A stretch of DNA of 21,454 bases from an uncultured Alistipes sp. (GTDB taxonomy: Bacteria; Bacteroidota; Bacteroidia; Bacteroidales; UBA932): NCBI GenBank assembly GCA_900544195.1, contig UQUJ01000053.1:1-21454 (forward strand), read 5' to 3'. Each line of letters begins with the position of its first letter. The first letter of the stretch is position 1. The position numbers and the translations under genes are program-made. Under the pieces are notes generated by a model that was not told where the DNA came from, did not search any database, and saw only the letters and a program-made list of their open reading frames with translations. This document shows positions 21,065 to 21,454 of the stretch, piece by piece.

Positions 21065-21393
21065 TTAACGATTGTCATAAATTATCCATCATTACAACCG
21101 GAAATCCTGTTCAAAAGAATATGCGAGCATAAGCCAAGGTTGTTGACTATCACATCATCAACTAAACCTCCGCAAGCAGACTGCTTGCAGTAAAATACAT
21201 TATCTCATTGTAATTGCAAACCCATGTCAATAATCGGTGGGAATGTGTCATGCACACACCACAGGAGCATTATAATGTTCTCCTACAAGCGATATTTAGC
21301 CTAGTTCACGCTTCTATAAGGATGATTGTTCCCTCACGAGCGACTTTAGGCCGAAATTCCGCTCTTAGAGTACGGAAGTACTTCGTGGAGATG

Positions 21394-21421
21394 AATTAAT
21401 GAGTCCACTTGAAAAAGTACC
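21394..21421 (-). repeat. Right inverted repeat of the insertion
   Basis: Read on the minus strand: GGTACTTTTTCAAGTGG then ACTCATTAATT, matching the left repeat at 20829-20860. Beyond it, GCCACTTTTTAC (about 21425-21436) looks like a further related end repeat, which suggests that the element, or a second one, continues to the window edge. No RecQ-like coding is visible on the minus strand in 21422-21454. Confidence 0.65.
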
Positions 21422-21454
21422 ATTCGCCACTTTTTACCCCCGTTGGAAGTACCT

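Larger units (their letters stand above)
20861..21393. mobile_element. Non-coding insertion between inverted repeats (MITE-like or IS remnant)
   Basis: No transposase or other credible protein is encoded. AT content is much higher than in the surrounding genes. Visible structure: a 17-bp palindrome GCAAGCAG-A-CTGCTTGC (21172-21188), an imperfect palindrome around CATTATAATG (21263-21284), the 10-bp palindrome GAAGTACTTC near 21375-21384 and a GT-rich run (about 21049-21064). The region interrupts the helicase gene. If the element ends at 21421 it is about 590 bp and would need a transposase in trans; alternatively it continues past the window. Confidence 0.5.

Noticed and set aside
20861..21393. 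Known structured RNA (tmRNA, RNase P, 6S) or group II intron
   Set aside because: The conserved core sequences that I would expect for tmRNA, RNase P or an intron domain V are missing.
21214..21399. 61-residue frame in the insertion
   Set aside because: Short, no recognisable motif or start context, and it runs through palindromes and into the right inverted repeat.

Overview
The window looks like a stretch of a Bacteroidota (Bacteroidales) chromosome of roughly 53% GC. The grounds are several promoters of the Bacteroidota type (TTTG, about 19 nt, TAnnTTTG), a parA-parB-DUF5683-lytic transglycosylase cluster in the order I remember from Bacteroidales, a helix-hairpin-helix outer-membrane-type protein ending in Phe, a short (190 aa) adenylate kinase next to hpt, and a UvrD-type helicase that resembles the C-terminal part of the long RecQ-UvrD fusions of this group. 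No plasmid, prophage or CRISPR signal is visible.

Layout. 1-42: tail of an unidentified gene. 103-705: exported TlpA-like thioredoxin, convergent with a BaiN/HI0933-type flavoprotein (800-2152, minus). 2153-2363: divergent control region with three consecutive hairpins and a 30-bp perfect palindrome over the -33 box of a MATE exporter promoter. 2364-4587: MATE exporter plus DUF3737 beta-helix protein, closed by a very strong hairpin. 4660-4950: non-coding stretch with nested dyads. 5004-5076: tRNA-Phe(GAA) on the minus strand with its own promoter and terminator. 5164-7947: PriA, swollen by repeat-coded inserts. 8084-12493: parA, parB, DUF5683 and MltD-like genes, a chromosome segregation/envelope operon. 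12497-14308: HhH/beta-barrel protein, tail to tail with the transglycosylase. 14477-17893: an in-frame Hpt-Adk fusion followed 3 nt later by a GH3 glycosidase. 17894-18032: dense dyad structure. 18033-20825: UvrD-like helicase, minus strand, apparently decapitated by an insertion bounded by inverted repeats at 20829-20860 and 21394-21421.

The most unusual content is not a single gene. (1) A 24-26 nt hairpin repeat with a conserved core (GAGCYTGTCGA) and covarying stems occurs about seven times, as inverted pairs between genes and in frame inside two conserved genes (baiN-like and priA). Inside priA its edge appears to have seeded two separate tandem arrays with the same 21-nt period. (2) The hexamer GAATAT/ATATTC occurs about 70 times by eye in 21.4 kb, against about 8 expected from base composition, in all reading frames and on both strands. 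(3) The helicase truncation and the structured intergenic regions deserve a second look. All counts and alignments were done by eye; no database was searched.
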